A stretch of DNA of 64,000 bases from Pseudomonas yamanorum. GTDB lineage: Bacteria; Pseudomonadota; Gammaproteobacteria; Pseudomonadales; Pseudomonadaceae. The stretch spans positions 62,001-126,000 of the forward strand of contig NZ_JACARE010000023.1 of assembly GCF_013386765.1 (NCBI RefSeq), in the 5' to 3' direction. Positions 1 through 8,860 of the stretch are shown here, one piece after another; position 1 is the first letter of the stretch; each line of letters opens with the position of its first letter. The notes beneath the pieces were generated by a model that saw only the letters and a program-made list of their open reading frames with translations, was not told the origin of the DNA and made no database searches. The translations under genes and the position numbers were made by a program.

Positions 1-558
1 GAAACCCTGTCGGTGGAGCTGACCTGCACCAACCACAACCTGCCGCGCCAGCTGCAGGTGGGGGATATCAACCAGGCTTGCGAGCAGACCCCCGAGTTTC
101 TTGCGTTCCGCAACATCACGCCGGCAACCCCCAGTTTTGCGCCACCCCTGGACAGCGACTTCCTGTGGCGGCTGATCAGCAATATGTCGCTCAACTATTT
201 GTCATTGACCGATATCAATGCCTTGAGGGTGATCCTCGAAACCTATGACCTGCCGCGTTATCACGACCGCCAGGTGGAGAAGGTCAGCAGGAGAAGACTC
301 GGCGCACTCCTGTCCATCAGCCACCAGCCAGTGGATCGATTGCACCGAGGCCTGCCATTTCGCGGCTTGCGGGTTGACCTCACCATCGACCCCGAGGGCT
401 ACCTGGGGGAGGGCGACGTGTTTGTCTTTGCCTCGGTACTGAATGAGTTCTTCGCGCTTTACGCCAGCCTCAACTCGTACCACGAACTGCGAGTCATCAG
501 CACACAAGGAGACGTGTACCTATGGCCACCCCGGATGGGCCAGCAGCCCCTGCTTTAA
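1..558 (+). CDS. tssF: TssF (VasA/ImpG), T6SS baseplate subunit, 5' end outside window
   Basis: Only the C-terminal 185 residues are present; the reading frame is open from base 1 and ends at TAA 556-558. TssF is a cytoplasmic baseplate wedge protein that works with TssG, TssE and TssK to start assembly of the contractile tail. The identification rests on the C-terminal character (YLSLTDINALR, FRGLRVDLTID, a region ending in a GDVYLWPPR tail) together with its position immediately before tssG and clpV. It overlaps tssG by 37 bases, so the two are probably translationally coupled, as in other T6SS operons. The earlier genes expected in this cluster type (tssA, B, C, E) would lie left of the window. 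Confidence 0.93.
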   Translation, partial: ETLSVELTCTNHNLPRQLQVGDINQACEQTPEFLAFRNITPATPSFAPPLDSDFLWRLISNMSLNYLSLTDINALRVILETYDLPRYHDRQVEKVSRRRLGALLSISHQPVDRLHRGLPFRGLRVDLTIDPEGYLGEGDVFVFASVLNEFFALYASLNSYHELRVISTQGDVYLWPPRMGQQPLL

Positions 559-1529
559 CCGCTCTGTCCCGAGTGATTCGCGAGTACTCGGTGTTTCAGG
601 CGGTTACGCAGATCATCGAGCGTCTGCGTGAGGCACACCCCTCGCTGGATGAGCAGGCGCTCTACGACCAGTTGGAGTTCCAGGCCAATCCAGGCTTCGG
701 GTTTCCAGGCAACGATATTGACCGTGTGGAGTTTTTTGTCGAGCACGGCCATTTACGGGCACGACTACGTCTCAACGTGCTGGGCCTGTTTGGTACAGGG
801 TCACCGCTGCCGGCGTTCTATGGCGAGCAAGCCTTTGCCGAGGTCAGGGGCGGTAACTCGACGCGTGATTTCCTGGATCTTTTTCACCATCGCCTGCACC
901 GGCTGATGGTACCGATCTGGCGCAAATATCGTTACCAGGCGAGGTTTCAAACCGGTGCCCGGGATCCATTTTCCGAGCAGATGTTTGCGTTGGTGGGCCT
1001 GGGCGGCAGTGCCATTCGCAACGCCGCTCAACTGGACTGGAAGCGCCTGTTGCCCTACCTGGGGTTGCTGAGTCTGCGTGCCCACTCCGCGGCGCTGATC
1101 GAGACGGTGCTGCGTTATTACTTCAAGCACAGCCGGTTGGTGATCGAGCAGTGGGTCAAACGCACGGTAGTGATTGCACACGAGCAGCGTAATGACCTGG
1201 GCCGTCGCTATAGCTCGCTGGGTTCTGACCTGGTGCTGGGGGATCGCATCGTCGACCGCAGTGGCATGTTCCGGGTTCATGTCCTGGCACTCGACTGGGC
1301 GCGTTTTCACGAATTCTTGCCCACCGGGGCGGGGTATGAGCCGCTGTGTGCACTGGTGCGTTTCGCCGCCCGGGACCCCTTGGAATATGACGTACGGCTG
1401 GTGCTGGCTGAGGGTGAGGTGCGGCCGTTGCACATCGGCGAGCACAACGTCTGCCGCCTGGGCTGGACCAGTTGGTTGGGGCATGAGCGGGCAGATGGCG
1501 TGGTCACGTTGGCCAGTAAATCTCATTAG
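522..1529 (+). CDS. tssG: TssG (VasB/ImpH), T6SS baseplate subunit
   Basis: This 335-residue protein has the usual TssG length and opening (RVIREYSVFQAVTQIIERL, then a conserved FGFPGNDIDRVE stretch). TssG pairs with TssF in the wedge of the T6SS baseplate and contacts the TssK trimer. The start ATG at 522 lies inside tssF. No better start is seen further in without losing the conserved N-terminus, so the 37-base overlap looks real. The gene ends 6 bases before the clpV start, consistent with a single operon. No missing segments or frame disruptions are visible. Confidence 0.95.
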   Translation: MATPDGPAAPALTALSRVIREYSVFQAVTQIIERLREAHPSLDEQALYDQLEFQANPGFGFPGNDIDRVEFFVEHGHLRARLRLNVLGLFGTGSPLPAFYGEQAFAEVRGGNSTRDFLDLFHHRLHRLMVPIWRKYRYQARFQTGARDPFSEQMFALVGLGGSAIRNAAQLDWKRLLPYLGLLSLRAHSAALIETVLRYYFKHSRLVIEQWVKRTVVIAHEQRNDLGRRYSSLGSDLVLGDRIVDRSGMFRVHVLALDWARFHEFLPTGAGYEPLCALVRFAARDPLEYDVRLVLAEGEVRPLHIGEHNVCRLGWTSWLGHERADGVVTLASKSH

Positions 1530-1535
1530 GGACTG

Positions 1536-4106
1536 ATGGATATGATGAATGTGGATCTGCAACAACTTATCCAGGCATTGACGGCGCACACGCGGCGCGA
1601 CCTGGAACGCTGCGCCGAACGGTGTGTCACCCGTGGCGGTGGCGAAGTCCTGGTGGAAGACCTGCTGCTGACCCTCCTGGAGCATCCCGATGGCATATTG
1701 ATGCGTGCGCTGCAGGATGCGGGCGTCGATGTCGGCGAACTGCATGCGGTGCTGCAACCCCGCACCGAACAAAGTGCCTCCCGCAATCCGGTGTTTTCAC
1801 CCGCGCTGGTGCAATGGTTGCAGCAGGCCTTGCTGGTTGCCCACCTGGAGCTGGGCCGAAGCGACGTGGAGCATGGTGCCTTGCTGCTTGCTCTATTGCG
1901 TAACCCGCTGCAGCACGCGGGCAGCCGGTATCAGGCGGTATTGAGCAAGCTTGATGCGCAGCGGGTGCTGGGGTTTCTCTTGAGTGAAAGCCCGCAGACG
2001 GCTCCCGGTGAAGTGGGGAGTTCATTACTGGAACGCTTTACCCATGACCTGACTCGCCAGGCTCGGGACGGAAAACTCGACCCCGTACTGTGTCGCGATA
2101 ACGAAATCCGGCAAATGATCGATACCCTCGCACGGCGTCGCAAGAACAACCCCATCCTGGTGGGCGAGGCAGGTGTCGGGAAAACCGCGATAGTCGAGGG
2201 GCTGGCCCTGCAGATAGCGGCCGGGCAGGTGCCAGAGGTGCTCAGGAGCGTGCGCCTGCTGACCTTGGACATGGGCTTGCTGCAAGCCGGGGCCAGTATC
2301 AAGGGCGAGTTTGAGCGACGCTTGAAAGGCTTGATCGACGAGGTGAGTGCATCGCTGCAACCGGTGATCCTGTTTATCGACGAGGCCCACACCCTGGTAG
2401 GTGCAGGCGGCCAGGCCGGTGGTTCCGATGCAGCCAACCTGCTCAAGCCGGCGCTGGCGCGGGGAGAGTTGCGCACCATCGCCGCCACGACTTGGTCGGA
2501 GTACAAGAAATACTTCGAGAAAGACCCGGCATTGGCGCGACGTTTCCAGCCGGTGCAGGTGCACGAGCCGAGGGTTGCGGATGCGGTGACGATTCTGCGT
2601 GGATTGGTCCCGGTGTACGAGGCCAGTCACGGCGTCTACGTACGTGATGATGCCGTGGTCGCCGCCGCGCAGTTGAGTGCTTGCTACCTCACCGGCCGCC
2701 AGTTGCCTGACAAGGCAGTGGACGTGCTGGACACCGCATGTGCCCGTGTGCGCATCAGCCTGGTCACGGCGCCAGAGGAACTGCAGCGGTTGCGTGCCGA
2801 ACTGGCGGAGGGTACGCGTCAGCAACTCGCCGTGCGCCGGGACGCTGATGCGGGACTGGCCATCGATGAACTGGCGTTGCAGCAACTGACCCTGCGTCTG
2901 GAGGCCGCAGAGGTCGCACAGTTACAGCTTGAGCAGCGCTGGAGCCATCAGCGCGACCTGGCCGAGAAGGTGCTCTCGTTGCGCCAGCAACTGGCCGAGG
3001 CCCGCAGCCGGGGCGACCGGATTGAAACCCTTGAACGGGACCTTGCTGAAACCCATCACGGGTTGCAGGCCCTACCGCACGAGCAACGGCTGGTCAGCTT
3101 CGAAGTGTGCCCGCGATTGGTGGCCCAGGTAATCAGCGCCTGGACCGGCATCCCGCTGGAGCAGCTTGCCCGCGAACACAGCGCGAAGGTCATGAGCGTT
3201 GCCAGGGATCTGCGCGGCCGTATTCTCGGCCAGGAATGTGCCGTGCAGGTTCTGGATCGTTGCCTGCGCGCTGTCGCGGCCGGCGTGAACCGGCCTGATG
3301 CTCCCGTAGGAGTATTCCTGTTGGTGGGCCCCAGTGGCGTTGGCAAGACCGAGACCGCACACGCCTTGGCCGACCTGCTGTACGGCGGCGAGCGTTTTCT
3401 TACCACGGTCAATATGTCGGAGTACCAGGAGAAACATTCCCTGTCCCGGTTGATCGGTGCTCCACCGGGTTACGTCGGCTATGGGGAGGGCGGGGTGCTG
3501 ACGGAGGCCGTGCGACAAAAGCCCTATTCAGTGGTGCTGCTCGACGAGGTGGAGAAGGCCGATCCAGATGTGTTGAACCTGTTTTACCAGGTGTTCGACA
3601 AAGGTGTGGCCAATGACGGTGAAGGGCGTGAAATCGATTTTCGCAACACCCTGATCCTGATGACTTCCAACCTGGGCAGCGACCGTATCACTGAGTTGTG
3701 TGCCGATGGGCAAAGACCGGATGTCGAGGTGCTGCATGCTGCTCTCCGGCCGGCCCTGACCGCTCATTTCAAACCGGCGCTGCTGGCTCGCATGCGTGTG
3801 GTTCCGTATTACCCGGTTGCGGGTGCCGTGCTGCATGAATTGATTGAAAACAAGCTGCAGCGCCTGGGCCAGCGCCTGCTTCAACGCAAGCTGACATTCA
3901 GTCACGCAGGGGAACTGGTCGGCCATATGGCCGAGCGCTGTAGCCACAGTGAGAGTGGCGCGAGGTTTGTCGATCAATGGATCGAGGCGAACCTGTTGCC
4001 ACAGGTGGTGGACCGGCTGCTGGAGGCGATGGCCGTTGGCAAATCCCTGCAGTCCGTTCACGCGAGGCTGGGCACCAACGGCACTGTTCACTGTGAGTTC
4101 AACTGA
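1536..4106 (+). CDS. tssH: ClpV/TssH, T6SS AAA+ ATPase
   Basis: An 856-residue ClpB-like double AAA+ ATPase that disassembles contracted TssB/TssC sheath for reuse. Seen in the sequence: an N-terminal Clp-N-like region (about 1-150), the first Walker A (GEAGVGKT, about residue 210) with Walker B FIDEAHTLVGAG, a coiled-coil middle region rich in Leu/Gln/Arg (about 410-510), and a second Walker A (GPSGVGKT, about 598) followed by VVLLDEVEKADPDV. Both ATPase modules look intact. The start ATG is preceded by AGGG at suitable distance. The stop codon overlaps the next gene's ATG (ATGA). Context and the missing ClpB-type long M-domain separate it from housekeeping ClpB. Confidence 0.97.
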   Translation: MDMMNVDLQQLIQALTAHTRRDLERCAERCVTRGGGEVLVEDLLLTLLEHPDGILMRALQDAGVDVGELHAVLQPRTEQSASRNPVFSPALVQWLQQALLVAHLELGRSDVEHGALLLALLRNPLQHAGSRYQAVLSKLDAQRVLGFLLSESPQTAPGEVGSSLLERFTHDLTRQARDGKLDPVLCRDNEIRQMIDTLARRRKNNPILVGEAGVGKTAIVEGLALQIAAGQVPEVLRSVRLLTLDMGLLQAGASIKGEFERRLKGLIDEVSASLQPVILFIDEAHTLVGAGGQAGGSDAANLLKPALARGELRTIAATTWSEYKKYFEKDPALARRFQPVQVHEPRVADAVTILRGLVPVYEASHGVYVRDDAVVAAAQLSACYLTGRQLPDKAVDVLDTACARVRISLVTAPEELQRLRAELAEGTRQQLAVRRDADAGLAIDELALQQLTLRLEAAEVAQLQLEQRWSHQRDLAEKVLSLRQQLAEARSRGDRIETLERDLAETHHGLQALPHEQRLVSFEVCPRLVAQVISAWTGIPLEQLAREHSAKVMSVARDLRGRILGQECAVQVLDRCLRAVAAGVNRPDAPVGVFLLVGPSGVGKTETAHALADLLYGGERFLTTVNMSEYQEKHSLSRLIGAPPGYVGYGEGGVLTEAVRQKPYSVVLLDEVEKADPDVLNLFYQVFDKGVANDGEGREIDFRNTLILMTSNLGSDRITELCADGQRPDVEVLHAALRPALTAHFKPALLARMRVVPYYPVAGAVLHELIENKLQRLGQRLLQRKLTFSHAGELVGHMAERCSHSESGARFVDQWIEANLLPQVVDRLLEAMAVGKSLQSVHARLGTNGTVHCEFN

Positions 4107-5638
4107 TGAAGAACGAACTGTTTGCCCGGTTGCCAAACCCGCTGGACTACGCCGGTGCCTTGCTGGGGTGGTTCATCCGGCTGGGTGCCCATAGCAACGA
4201 ATCGACACTGGCCGAGGACTTCGCAGCAGGCGCCGCGCAGTTGAGCGCGTGCGAGCTAAGCCAGTTGTACCTGTTTGACCAGGCCACCGGCCGCCTCGAC
4301 CTGGCTGCCGAGCACTTGCCGGGTGTACTGCCGCCCGGTGACGTTGCGAACCCGGGAACCGACTTCAAGCACGAGCAACTGCTGCAGTACGTTCTGGGAC
4401 AGAACCGTGTACTGAACCTCACTGAGCTGGTCAGCAGTGTGTATGACACGGCGTTTCTGCCAGCGCTCGAGTTGCCCTGGCAATCACTGCTGTGCGTGCC
4501 ATTGCCGGGGCCACGCCAGCAGGTGTCCGGGGTGTTGTTGTGTGCCAGTCAGCGAGGGACGGAGCTGGCTGGCTACGGGGCTTCCCTTGGGCAGTTGGGC
4601 AGCTTTGCCTTGAACCAGTTGGCCATGTTGCGACGAATGCGCCGGGTTCCCGGTGCCTTGAAGGTGGTTCGCAGCACGCCGGGAGCCAGTGCTTACGGCT
4701 TGATCGGTAACAGCACGGCGATGGATGAAACGTGCCGCCTGATCGGCAAGGTGGTGCACAGCCCCTACACCGTATTGTTGCGGGGAGAGACCGGCACTGG
4801 AAAAGAAGTGGTCGCACGGGCGATTCACGCAGCCGGGTCGCGCAGCAGCAAGGCCTTTGTGGTGCAAAACTGCGCCGCGTTTCCCGAAGGCCTGCTGGAA
4901 AGCGAATTGTTCGGCTACCGCAAAGGAGCTTTCACGGGCGCTGACAGAGACTACGTCGGCCTGTTTGACACCGCCCACGGCGGCACGCTGCTGCTGGACG
5001 AAATCGGTGATATGCCGCTGCCACTGCAGGCCAAGTTGTTGCGGGTGCTGCAGGAGGGCGAGATTCGGCCGTTGGGTGCCAATACGGCCCACAAGGTCGA
5101 TGTGCGGATCCTCGCGGCGACCCATCGGGACCTCACGAGCATGGTGGCCGACGGGAGTTTTCGCGAGGACCTTTATTACCGGTTGGCGCAGTTCCCCATC
5201 GAGCTGCCGGCGCTGCGCCAGCGCGACGGTGATGTGTTGCAGCTGGCCCGGCATTTCGCCGACAAGGCCTGCTCAATGCTCGGGCGGGCGTCGCTGGGCT
5301 GGTCGAGTGCGGCGCTGGATCAACTGTCCAGCCACAGCTTCCCCGGCAATGTTCGCGAGCTCAAATGCATGGTGGAGCGGGCGGTGCTGCTGTGCGACGA
5401 CGACGTCATCCTGCCCGCGCACCTGTCGTTGTCGTCCGGCCTCACTGCGCCAGCGGTTGACGCGACGCTGCGCCAGCGGATGGAGCGGGTCGAGCGGGTT
5501 GTGCTCATCGACTGCCTGCGCAAGAACCGCGGCAATCGAACCCGCACTGCCCGCGAGCTGGGCCTTGCCCGGCGGACGCTGCTGTACCGCCTTGCACGCC
5601 TGGACATTCCCTTTGGCGACGCCAAGGGAGAGTGCTGA
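4106..5638 (+). CDS. sfa2: Sigma-54-dependent activator of the T6SS cluster (Sfa-type)
   Basis: A 510-residue bacterial enhancer-binding protein. The N-terminal about 190 residues look like a GAF-type sensory region with no phosphoacceptor receiver motif. The AAA+ core follows, with Walker A GETGTGKE (about 228), the sigma-54 contacting loop GAFTGA (about 275) and Walker B GGTLLLDEIGDMPL. The C-terminus has a Fis-type helix-turn-helix (NRTRTARELGLARRTLLYRL). The intact GAFTGA loop means it can probably activate RpoN promoters. Genes in this position in the H2 and H3 T6SS clusters of P. aeruginosa are called sfa2/sfa3; I use the symbol by position. It is coupled to clpV by an ATGA overlap. Its target promoters are not in the window. 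Confidence 0.93.
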   Translation: MKNELFARLPNPLDYAGALLGWFIRLGAHSNESTLAEDFAAGAAQLSACELSQLYLFDQATGRLDLAAEHLPGVLPPGDVANPGTDFKHEQLLQYVLGQNRVLNLTELVSSVYDTAFLPALELPWQSLLCVPLPGPRQQVSGVLLCASQRGTELAGYGASLGQLGSFALNQLAMLRRMRRVPGALKVVRSTPGASAYGLIGNSTAMDETCRLIGKVVHSPYTVLLRGETGTGKEVVARAIHAAGSRSSKAFVVQNCAAFPEGLLESELFGYRKGAFTGADRDYVGLFDTAHGGTLLLDEIGDMPLPLQAKLLRVLQEGEIRPLGANTAHKVDVRILAATHRDLTSMVADGSFREDLYYRLAQFPIELPALRQRDGDVLQLARHFADKACSMLGRASLGWSSAALDQLSSHSFPGNVRELKCMVERAVLLCDDDVILPAHLSLSSGLTAPAVDATLRQRMERVERVVLIDCLRKNRGNRTRTARELGLARRTLLYRLARLDIPFGDAKGEC

Positions 5639-5707
5639 ATGGCGCGTTCCTCAAATTCTGCGAAGGTCCCGCCGACCTTCCGCACCTACCTCAACGGGAG
5701 ATACCTG

Positions 5708-5839
5708 ATGCCTGTTTGTCAGTGGCAAGCGCTGATGCTTGTGTTGTTTGTGCTGGGTGGCTGTAACACCAATCACGTCTTTGATGACGGCGACTACCGC
5801 CCTCGGGGTGATCCGCAGTCCATCAGTCGTGGCCAGTGA
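5708..5839 (+). CDS. Very small T6SS-cluster lipoprotein (OrfX-like)
   Basis: The open frame begins at 5639, but I prefer ATG 5708 because GGGAG sits just upstream and the product then begins with a lipoprotein signal: a hydrophobic stretch ending in the lipobox LGGC. The mature peptide would be only about 25 residues after the Cys (NTNHVFDDGDYRPRGD...). It occupies the slot of orfX2 (PA1664) in the P. aeruginosa H2-T6SS between sfa2 and fha2. The function is unknown to me. It is too small to replace TssJ, which is present separately. A longer 66-residue form from 5639 would place the hydrophobic segment internally and is less likely. Confidence 0.7.
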   Translation: MPVCQWQALMLVLFVLGGCNTNHVFDDGDYRPRGDPQSISRGQ

Positions 5840-5856
5840 GCCCCCGGGAGCCCTAT

Positions 5857-7038
5857 ATGCAACTCGTGTTAGAGGTGTGCCCTGCGGGGCAGGCAGCGTC
5901 AGCGCCGGCCCTGCGCAAAACGCTCAACGGTGTCGGCGGCGTCATCGGCCGGGGAGCCAGTTGTGACTGGCGCCTTCCTGACACCAGCCGTCAGGTCTCC
6001 AGTCGTCATGCGGTGATCAGTTATCGTGATGGCCGGTACTTCCTCACGGACACCAGCAGCAATGGAACCCGCCTGGCAGGCAGTGGCGAGCGTCTGCGGG
6101 AGGGCCAGGAGCATCCGATAGATGACGGCGCGATATTTCAGTTAGGGCCGCTGGAAATCCGTGCACGGTTGGTCAGCCCTGCGATGGTTTCGGGCCAGGA
6201 TGGATTGCACACGCTGATTCCCGATGGCGCATTTTTTGACCTGGATCCGATGCGGGCATTGGCCCGCGAACTGCAGCGCGAGGACGAGTCGCCAGAGTTG
6301 GCCGCCCTGGGCATGCCCCCCCATGAAGCAATGCAGCGGACGGACCACGGGCCGCCGGACAGGGATCATTTGAAGGTTCCCGGGCTCGTCCAGCCCGTGC
6401 GCAAGGCTGCCTCGGGCCCCGAGCCGGCGCTTTCAAACCAAGGTTCAGAGCCATTCTGGTCGGCGTTTGCCCAGGCCCTGGGTATCGACCTGGATACCCT
6501 TGACGGGCCGGGAAGAGAGGTACTGGCAATCAAGGCGGCCGGGTTGCTCAGGCAAATGACTGAAGGGTTGCAACAGAGCCTGAGCACCCGCAACGAGCTC
6601 AAGCATGAGCTGAAGCTGGCACTCACCCACACGGCGCTCCAGAGTCCCGATCCGCTTAACGACAGTGCTGATGCAGGTGCGGCCCTGGGGTTGCTGCTGG
6701 GCGTCGGGCAGTTGGGGCAGATGCCCGCCGAGAGGGTGGTCACGCGGGCCTACCGCGACCTGCAGGCGCACCAGGTGGCGTTGCTGGCGGCCTGCCGCGC
6801 AGCAGTGCGTGGAGCCCTGGCGGCCTTTGCACCGAGTCATTTGCTCCTGTGCTTCGAGCGCCAGGCGAAGCCCCCGCTGATTCCCCGGGGTGGCGCCCAC
6901 TGGCGGGCGTATCAGCGTCACTACGAGGCGCTGATTGAGGACGAACATCTGAGCGAACGCTTGTTGGGCAGTGATTTCACCAAGGCCTACGAGGAGCAGA
7001 TTCGTCTGATCTCCACCCTTCACCGTTATCCAGGATGA
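5857..7038 (+). CDS. fha2: FHA-domain T6SS protein (TagH/Fha family)
   Basis: A 393-residue protein with an N-terminal forkhead-associated domain (about residues 20-100). The phosphothreonine-binding signature residues are visible: GRGASCDW, SSRHAVI and TSSNGTRL. A long linker is followed by a C-terminal TagH-type domain (about 200-393). It is expected to read the phosphorylation state set by the kinase and phosphatase encoded at the end of the operon and thereby gate T6SS assembly. An upstream in-frame GTG at 5836 overlaps the previous stop. ATG 5857 has a better GGGAG Shine-Dalgarno and starts directly at the domain, so I chose it. Order and neighbours match fha2 of the H2-T6SS. Confidence 0.92.
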   Translation: MQLVLEVCPAGQAASAPALRKTLNGVGGVIGRGASCDWRLPDTSRQVSSRHAVISYRDGRYFLTDTSSNGTRLAGSGERLREGQEHPIDDGAIFQLGPLEIRARLVSPAMVSGQDGLHTLIPDGAFFDLDPMRALARELQREDESPELAALGMPPHEAMQRTDHGPPDRDHLKVPGLVQPVRKAASGPEPALSNQGSEPFWSAFAQALGIDLDTLDGPGREVLAIKAAGLLRQMTEGLQQSLSTRNELKHELKLALTHTALQSPDPLNDSADAGAALGLLLGVGQLGQMPAERVVTRAYRDLQAHQVALLAACRAAVRGALAAFAPSHLLLCFERQAKPPLIPRGGAHWRAYQRHYEALIEDEHLSERLLGSDFTKAYEEQIRLISTLHRYPG

Positions 7039-7043
7039 CCTTC

Positions 7044-7526
7044 ATGTCCCGAGTCACCGTTGCATTGTTGTACACCCTGATCGGTTTACTGGGTGGTTGC
7101 TCCCTGTCGCCCTTTTCGACACTGACCAAGCTGGACCTGACGCTGACCGCCAGCGAGCGAGTCAACCCGGATATTCACGGCCGACCGTCGCCGATCGTGG
7201 TGCGCCTGATGGAGCTTCGACACCCCGTGGCCTTTGAGAATGCAGACTTTTTCAGCCTTTACGGCCATGGGGCGCAGACCCTGCCCAAAGACCTGGTGAA
7301 CCTCGAAGAGTTGGAGTTGCGCCCCGGGGATCAAACCACCCTCAAACTCAGCCTTGAGCCGGGCAGTCGTTATGTCGGCGTGCTGGCGGCCTATCGTGAT
7401 TTGCCCCACGCGCAATGGCGCTACGTGTTGCCGGTGACGGTGCAGCAATTGACGCGCGCCGAACTGGTCCTTGATCAGGCCGGTATCCGGCTGGTGAATC
7501 CACACTCAGCCAAGGCGGTCGACTGA
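7044..7526 (+). CDS. tssJ: TssJ, T6SS outer-membrane lipoprotein
   Basis: A 160-residue lipoprotein with signal peptide and lipobox LLGGC near residue 20, followed by a transthyretin-like beta domain (VRLMELRHPVAFENADFFSLY; RYVGVLAAYRDLPHAQWRYVLPV). TssJ anchors the TssJLM membrane complex to the outer membrane by binding the TssM periplasmic tip. ATG 7035 overlaps the fha stop, but the AGGA at 7030-7033 is at better distance from ATG 7044, so I use the latter. The protein ends one base before tssK. The corresponding H2 gene is lip2. Confidence 0.95.
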   Translation: MSRVTVALLYTLIGLLGGCSLSPFSTLTKLDLTLTASERVNPDIHGRPSPIVVRLMELRHPVAFENADFFSLYGHGAQTLPKDLVNLEELELRPGDQTTLKLSLEPGSRYVGVLAAYRDLPHAQWRYVLPVTVQQLTRAELVLDQAGIRLVNPHSAKAVD

Positions 7527-7527
7527 C

Positions 7528-8856
7528 ATGCACAGCCAAAAAGTCATCTGGCAGGAAGGCATGTTGCTGCGGCCTCAACATTTTCAGCAAAACGACCGTT
7601 ACCACGATCAGCAACTCATGCGCCGCACTCAGTTGTTGTGCCGCCACGCCTGGGGCTTCCTGACCCTGGAAATTGATGTGCAATACCTGAATATGGGCAA
7701 GGTCGTTATCAGCCAGGCCAGCGGGATATTGCCCGATGGCAGCCTTTTCGAACTGGGCGGGGCCATGGAATCGCTGGTACTGGAGATTCCGGCAAATGCC
7801 GGGAAGCAGGCCGTATACCTGGCCTTGCCGCTGGCTACCGGCAACTGCGTGGAAGCCCGTCGACCCGAGCAGGTCGATGTAGTAGCGCGTTACAAGACCC
7901 TGGCGGTAGACGTCAGTGACTCCAACGCCGGGGAGGATTCTCGTCGTCAGGTCAATTGCGGGCAGCTGGATTTTCGCCTGCTGCTGGGGGAGCAGCACAG
8001 TGATCAGCATTACGTGAAGCTCAAGGTTGCCCAAGTGCTCGGTTGTACCGAGGAGGGCGTCAGCCTGGACGCGGATTTCATCCCGACCTTCATTCACCTG
8101 CAGGGCTCGCGGTACCTGCTGTCCTGCCTCAAGGAGGTGATCAGCCTGCTCGCTTACCGGGGGGATGCCATCGCCGAGCGGATCCGCACTAACGGCGCCG
8201 CAGCCGGTGCGCAGGTCGGTGACTTCCTGATGCTGCAACTGATCAATCGCAGCGAACTGGTCTTGCGTCACTACCTGGGCCTGAGCCAGGTCAGTCCGGA
8301 AACCCTGTACCGAACACTGCTGTCGATCCTGGGTGAGCTGGCGACGTTTGCCAGCGACAGCAAGCGTGCGCACTTCGAGGGGTGTTACCGGCACAGCGAA
8401 CAGGGGGCCAGCTTCCGTGAATTGATGGAGCCGATTCGCAGCCTGCTGTCGATGGTGCTTGAGCAGCACGCCGTCGAGCTTGTGCTACAGCCTCGCCAGT
8501 ATGGGGTACTGGTGTGCCCGGTCAGGGATCTCAACCTGTTGGGGGCGGCGACCTTCATTCTGGCCGCCAGCGCCCAGTGTGACTCCGAGGAGCTGCGCCA
8601 CCGGCTTCCGGCGCATCTCAAGGTCGGCCCTGTGGAGCGGATTCGCGAGTTGGTCAACCTGCAGTTGGCGGGCATCAGGGTCAAGCCGCTGCCGGTGGCT
8701 CCCCGGCAGATTCCGTTTCATGCCGCAAACACCTATTTCATGCTCGAACTCGGTACCCGTGACATTGAGCAGTTGAAGCAATCGGGAGGGTTTGCCTTCC
8801 ATGTCAGCGGCGAATTTGCCGAGCTGGAACTGAAATTCTGGGCCATCAGGAACTGA
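7528..8856 (+). CDS. tssK: TssK, T6SS baseplate-membrane adaptor
   Basis: A 442-residue TssK/VasE protein. The opening (KVIWQEGMLLRPQHFQQNDRYH) is characteristic of the family, and the length is standard. TssK trimers link the TssFG baseplate wedges to the cytoplasmic parts of TssL and TssM. The start follows the tssJ stop by one base and the stop is four bases before tssL. No disruption is seen. Confidence 0.97.
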   Translation: MHSQKVIWQEGMLLRPQHFQQNDRYHDQQLMRRTQLLCRHAWGFLTLEIDVQYLNMGKVVISQASGILPDGSLFELGGAMESLVLEIPANAGKQAVYLALPLATGNCVEARRPEQVDVVARYKTLAVDVSDSNAGEDSRRQVNCGQLDFRLLLGEQHSDQHYVKLKVAQVLGCTEEGVSLDADFIPTFIHLQGSRYLLSCLKEVISLLAYRGDAIAERIRTNGAAAGAQVGDFLMLQLINRSELVLRHYLGLSQVSPETLYRTLLSILGELATFASDSKRAHFEGCYRHSEQGASFRELMEPIRSLLSMVLEQHAVELVLQPRQYGVLVCPVRDLNLLGAATFILAASAQCDSEELRHRLPAHLKVGPVERIRELVNLQLAGIRVKPLPVAPRQIPFHAANTYFMLELGTRDIEQLKQSGGFAFHVSGEFAELELKFWAIRN

Positions 8857-8860
8857 GACC

